From positions 32,892-87,550 of the forward strand of contig FN648485.1 in the NCBI GenBank assembly GCA_000310025.1: 54,659 nucleotides of DNA. The letters run 5' to 3'. Positions within the stretch are counted from its first letter, which is position 1. Every line of letters begins with the position of its first letter. The DNA comes from Ectocarpus siliculosus. Its lineage: Eukaryota; Sar; Phaeophyceae; Ectocarpales; Ectocarpaceae. The notes under the pieces are model-generated. The model was given only the letters and a program-made list of their open reading frames with translations. It was not told the DNA's origin and searched no databases. Positions 51,781-54,659 of the stretch are shown one piece after another. A program made the position numbers and the translations under genes.

Positions 51781-53434
51781 ACCAGGTGGATCGACGTGGA
51801 CGACTACAAGGACGGGAAGCGTCTCGTTTCATTCCTGGCGAAGCACATGTCCCACGTTCTGACGGGCAGCGAAGCGGCGGTGAAGGGCGCGCTGCTCGCC
51901 AATAACAACATCAATTTAGTGGTAAGGTTCGAAAGCTCTCAACAGCCAGGCTCAGCTACACAGCCTCGACCCCAGTGCTGTGCAAGATTGGACATGAAAA
52001 TTGTCGTGGCGTATTGTAGCCCCTGATGAGGACGTCGGCCTGAGCCGCTCTGGACACCTCAACGTAGGTGCTCGCCGAGAAGCAAAGGATTTGCAACGTC
52101 ATCATTACGGAAGACGACAATGAAAGAGAGAGACACGCCGGCCAGCTCTCGATCCCCTTGGGAATGGGTTCCAGCCCCCAATGCGAAAACGCGCCACCAC
52201 TCTTCTTTGGGTATCGTCGAAGAAAACGTCTTGCGTGTTTTCACTAACCCCCCCCCCTCGCCCCTCCCCCCATCCTGTCGCACGCATTTGTCGCCGTAAT
52301 GCCCGCTGCCGCACGCTTTTCAGCAAAATTTGTCGCGGCATTGACGACCAGGTCCTGCGAAATGTACAAGGCCATACGGCTTGGCATCTTCGACAGCCTC
52401 GCGGCAACCCTCGACCGCGTAACCAAGAGGAACATCGAGACCGCCGACGAGGAGGAGTCCGAGGATGATAGTTTCAGGGAGAACGAGGTTCCCGCGCGTC
52501 GGCAATCATGCCTCATCGCCCTCGCCCAGCTCAAAAAGACGTAGCTCAAGAAATGGAAGGATGTGAGTGGCTGATTCGTCTTCTGTTTGGTGATTGCCTC
52601 TCGGGGGCGACGCAACTTGTGTGCTGTTGGGCGTTGTTCATTTTGTTTTCTCCACAATGTCTTGGTGAGTGTGTGCCCTTGGGAAGGCGATGGCGGGTTC
52701 TTCGTCGTAGATTGGTCCGTATTGACTTGTGCCGCGTTGCTTTGTGCTCATATTGTGCGTGTGCGTGTTGCGGAAGTTTTTTTGTTCGCTCATTGAATTA
52801 CAGCCAGTGAATCGGAGAGAGCTATTGCAGCGTGCCGCAGAACACAATCTTGTTGCCTTAGGCGCCAAATGGAGCAAAAATGGTGGTCGATCTGTGCTTC
52901 AACAGGGACGCGCATGTTTCTCTCTTGTACTATGATAAGCTCAAGCACATGCTCTCCAAAGAATATGTTTTTGGTCACGTGTCGTGGGCTACTTGGTTGT
53001 ACCAAAAGACATATTTGCGTGCATACTGGCGAATGGCGTACTATTCGGCAATACATACCCGCGGCGTGTTGCGTGATTCCTGAAGCTTACTTCATGAAGC
53101 GGTTGTGGTCGTAGGCTACGACCCGCTGCTTTTGCGCTCTCCCTCTTTGTTTTCCTCATTCAATAGCTCGCGGATACATGTCGTCGCCCGGCTCGAACAC
53201 AATTTTCTTGGCGCGTGTTTTGATTTGTCGGCAACTGCTGCAAGGTTCAAAGTAGCTTTCTCGCAAAACCCGAAATTCGAACTGTTACTTGTGTTGGACT
53301 GCCGTTTCGACAAACACGCAGCATGCATCGGCCGGAGAGTTTGCGGGGCGAGCGTTCCAAACCGTTCGCGACCAGCACACAAATCGGCCCCTGAGGGAGA
53401 TCTTCGCGCTCAGTCGGGACAAGGATTTCGACGC
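51781..53434 (+). pseudogene. Gene C, decaying multi-exon gene of unknown function
   Basis: Phase-consistent blocks: 51781-51921 (acceptor TGTGCAG, donor GTAAGG) encodes RWIDVDDYKDGKRLVSFLAK and more. The next, from 52068 (acceptor AACGTAG), encodes VLAEKQRICNVIITEDDNER. A block from 52324 (acceptor TTTTCAG) encodes AKFVAALTTRSCEMYKAIRL, then an acidic ETADEEESEDD stretch, and ends at a GTGAGT donor (52564). It is interrupted by a TAG a few codons before that donor. The block from 52804 (acceptor TTACAG) starts PVNRRELLQRAAEHNLVALG, then changes frame at the A-run near 52873-52878, after which a coherent frame continues with LLYYDKLKHMLSKEYVFG. A last block ends at a GTGAGA donor (53435). The nonsense codon and frameshift argue for a pseudogene, unless the A-run is a sequencing error. 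No known domain was recognised. Confidence 0.4.
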
Positions 53435-53435
53435 T

Positions 53436-54425
53436 CGGGTGAGACATTCTAACCTGTTTTTAGATTTTGCTCGAGCGAAGCGAGATTTCTAATCTGGCCT
53501 GGGGTCTCGCCGCAATATAGGGCCCCATCATGACCAAAACGTTTGTACAGCCTATTCGGTTTTAGAGTACATGACTTGATTTTAGAATACAGGGGTCAGC
53601 GGATGCACTTTTTTCTCGGAACGCACAGAGGATTGCAGCAGAGAACATACGCACTGCGGGCGACACCACACAGCAGACAACACACGCACAGCGGGCAATA
53701 GCATCTGGGCTCGATTGGGCTGGACTCTCTGTGGTGTGATGACGGTATGCATTGTGCTGTCTGTCGTGCATGATTTTTTGTTACCGCCGCGTTCATCAAC
53801 TGCCAGCAATGTGAGCACAGCACCACGTTAGTTCTCGACACCTAGGACGCCGATCGCCATCGCACCACTTCGAGCGTGTGATCCATTGTGGTGTCTCTGG
53901 GCAAGATAGTTGTGTTGGGCATTGGGTGCTGTGTGGGGCGAGAGCATCGTGGCGATGTGAAATCCGGTTTGGCGTTTTCGCCTTGCGATGTGGCCCGATT
54001 GCCCGGGCCAAAAAAAACGATTTGGACTCCACGCCGCCACGAAGGTCTTCCCACACACAGCACCCATGCCTAACACAACTGTCACGGCCCTAGATATCGC
54101 AATGGAGCACACGCTCGAAGTGGTACCAAGACGATTGGTGCGCTAGGTGACGAGAACTGACTTGTGTCCTGCTGTTTCGCTATTTAGCAGTTGGACAATA
54201 CCTAACAAAAAAGAGTGAACAGGAGCTTCAGCAATAGTATGCGGGGGGTATGTATGACCACGAAAGCGGGATGTGGACGGGGGGGGGAGTTAACCGGTAG
54301 GTGAAAGGTAACGTTACCACAGCTCTCACACCAGCGCACAGCAGGTAGGTGAAGTATCAAGTGTGTGGTGTATGCACTCTGTTTCCACCCGTGGACGCAC
54401 ACGTCTGACGACAGTTACATTTATC
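53436..54425. other. Gene-poor stretch
   Basis: No supported gene. It contains the tail of gene C at most. Confidence 0.4.
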
Positions 54426-54451
54426 AGCTGTCGCTCGTTGTAGCGACAGCT
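54426..54451. other. 10-bp-stem hairpin at edge of terminal repeat
   Basis: AGCTGTCGCT and AGCGACAGCT flank the loop CGTTGT. It lies ten bases upstream of the R2 copy that closes the window. Confidence 0.7.
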
Positions 54452-54460
54452 AGTATGTCT

Positions 54461-54659
54461 TATGACACGCGGCTCAACGTGATCAGGGTGAATATGTAGC
54501 GTTCAGAAGGAAAGCGTTGTTTGTGTCGTGGATCGGAATTTGAAAACATAGACCAGAGGGGGGGTGTAGTGAGCTGTGCTCCGTGCCCCCCCCCCCCCCC
54601 GAAGAAACCCCGAATAAGGCCCCCCGGCGTTTTTCCCTTAAACCCCCCCCTTCAAAAAC
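54461..54659 (+). repeat. Dispersed repeat R2, joined copy, ending in poly-C at the contig edge
   Basis: 54461-54518 matches 4559-4616, and 54515-54620 matches 10859-10965. The last 60 bases are C-rich with AAA interruptions and look like low-quality contig end. Confidence 0.65.

Noticed and set aside
1-54659. tRNA, rRNA or toxin genes
   Set aside because: I scanned for tRNA arm patterns, conserved rRNA blocks and recognisable toxin families and saw none. A tRNA search program would be more sensitive.

Overview
The window looks like repeat-dominated nuclear DNA of an intron-containing eukaryote. Evidence: split coding segments with strong GTGAGT-type donors and pyrimidine-rich acceptors, several eukaryotic transposon classes, microsatellites, long poly-C/poly-G tracts, and no bacterial operons or ribosome binding sites. 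A stramenopile alga such as a brown alga is my best guess (inference from intron style, GC-rich coding DNA and the transposon mix); the sequence does not prove it. No rRNA, tRNA or conserved housekeeping gene was recognised.

Layout. 0-4.3 kb: a DIRS/Ngaro-like retroelement remnant (zinc-knuckle ORF1 with a frameshift, then an intact reverse transcriptase-RNase H ORF). 5.6-8.6 kb: a degenerate transposon polyprotein with a DTDV nuclease-like domain and Cys-rich tail. 9.06-9.9 kb (minus): a split, decayed DNA-methyltransferase-like gene. 12.1-14.0 kb: exons of an unknown gene (A). 15.6-16.05 kb: a minisatellite built on TTCGCGAA. 19.0-20.9 kb (minus): a decayed Ty3/gypsy integrase. 22.3-24.4 kb (minus): an unknown gene with an N-terminal zinc-finger-like motif and acidic region. 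26.7-30.0 kb: a multi-exon unknown gene (B) whose long last intron holds dispersed repeats. 31.3-33.3 kb: a large imperfect palindrome, a 220-bp tandem repeat with telomere-like sequence, and a MITE with 9-bp target duplication. 34.7-49.0 kb: a 14.2-kb Ty3/gypsy chromovirus-type LTR retrotransposon. 51.8-53.5 kb: a decaying multi-exon gene (C). The end carries a dispersed-repeat copy and poly-C.

The centrepiece is the 14.2-kb retrotransposon (34748-48968). Its 268-bp LTRs differ at one base, it is flanked by ATAC/ATAC, and it sits inside a 91-bp tandem array that resumes in register on its other side. It encodes an oversized Gag (1767 aa), one in-frame UGA, then a Pol in the same frame. Pol carries a NADAR/YbiA-like ADP-ribose-processing domain upstream of the aspartic protease, followed by RT, RNase H, integrase, a chromodomain and a further C-terminal barrel-like module. 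A NAD-metabolite enzyme domain in a retrotransposon polyprotein is the most unusual thing here. This copy has one nonsense codon in RT and two frameshifts in RNase H, so it is probably not autonomous as assembled.
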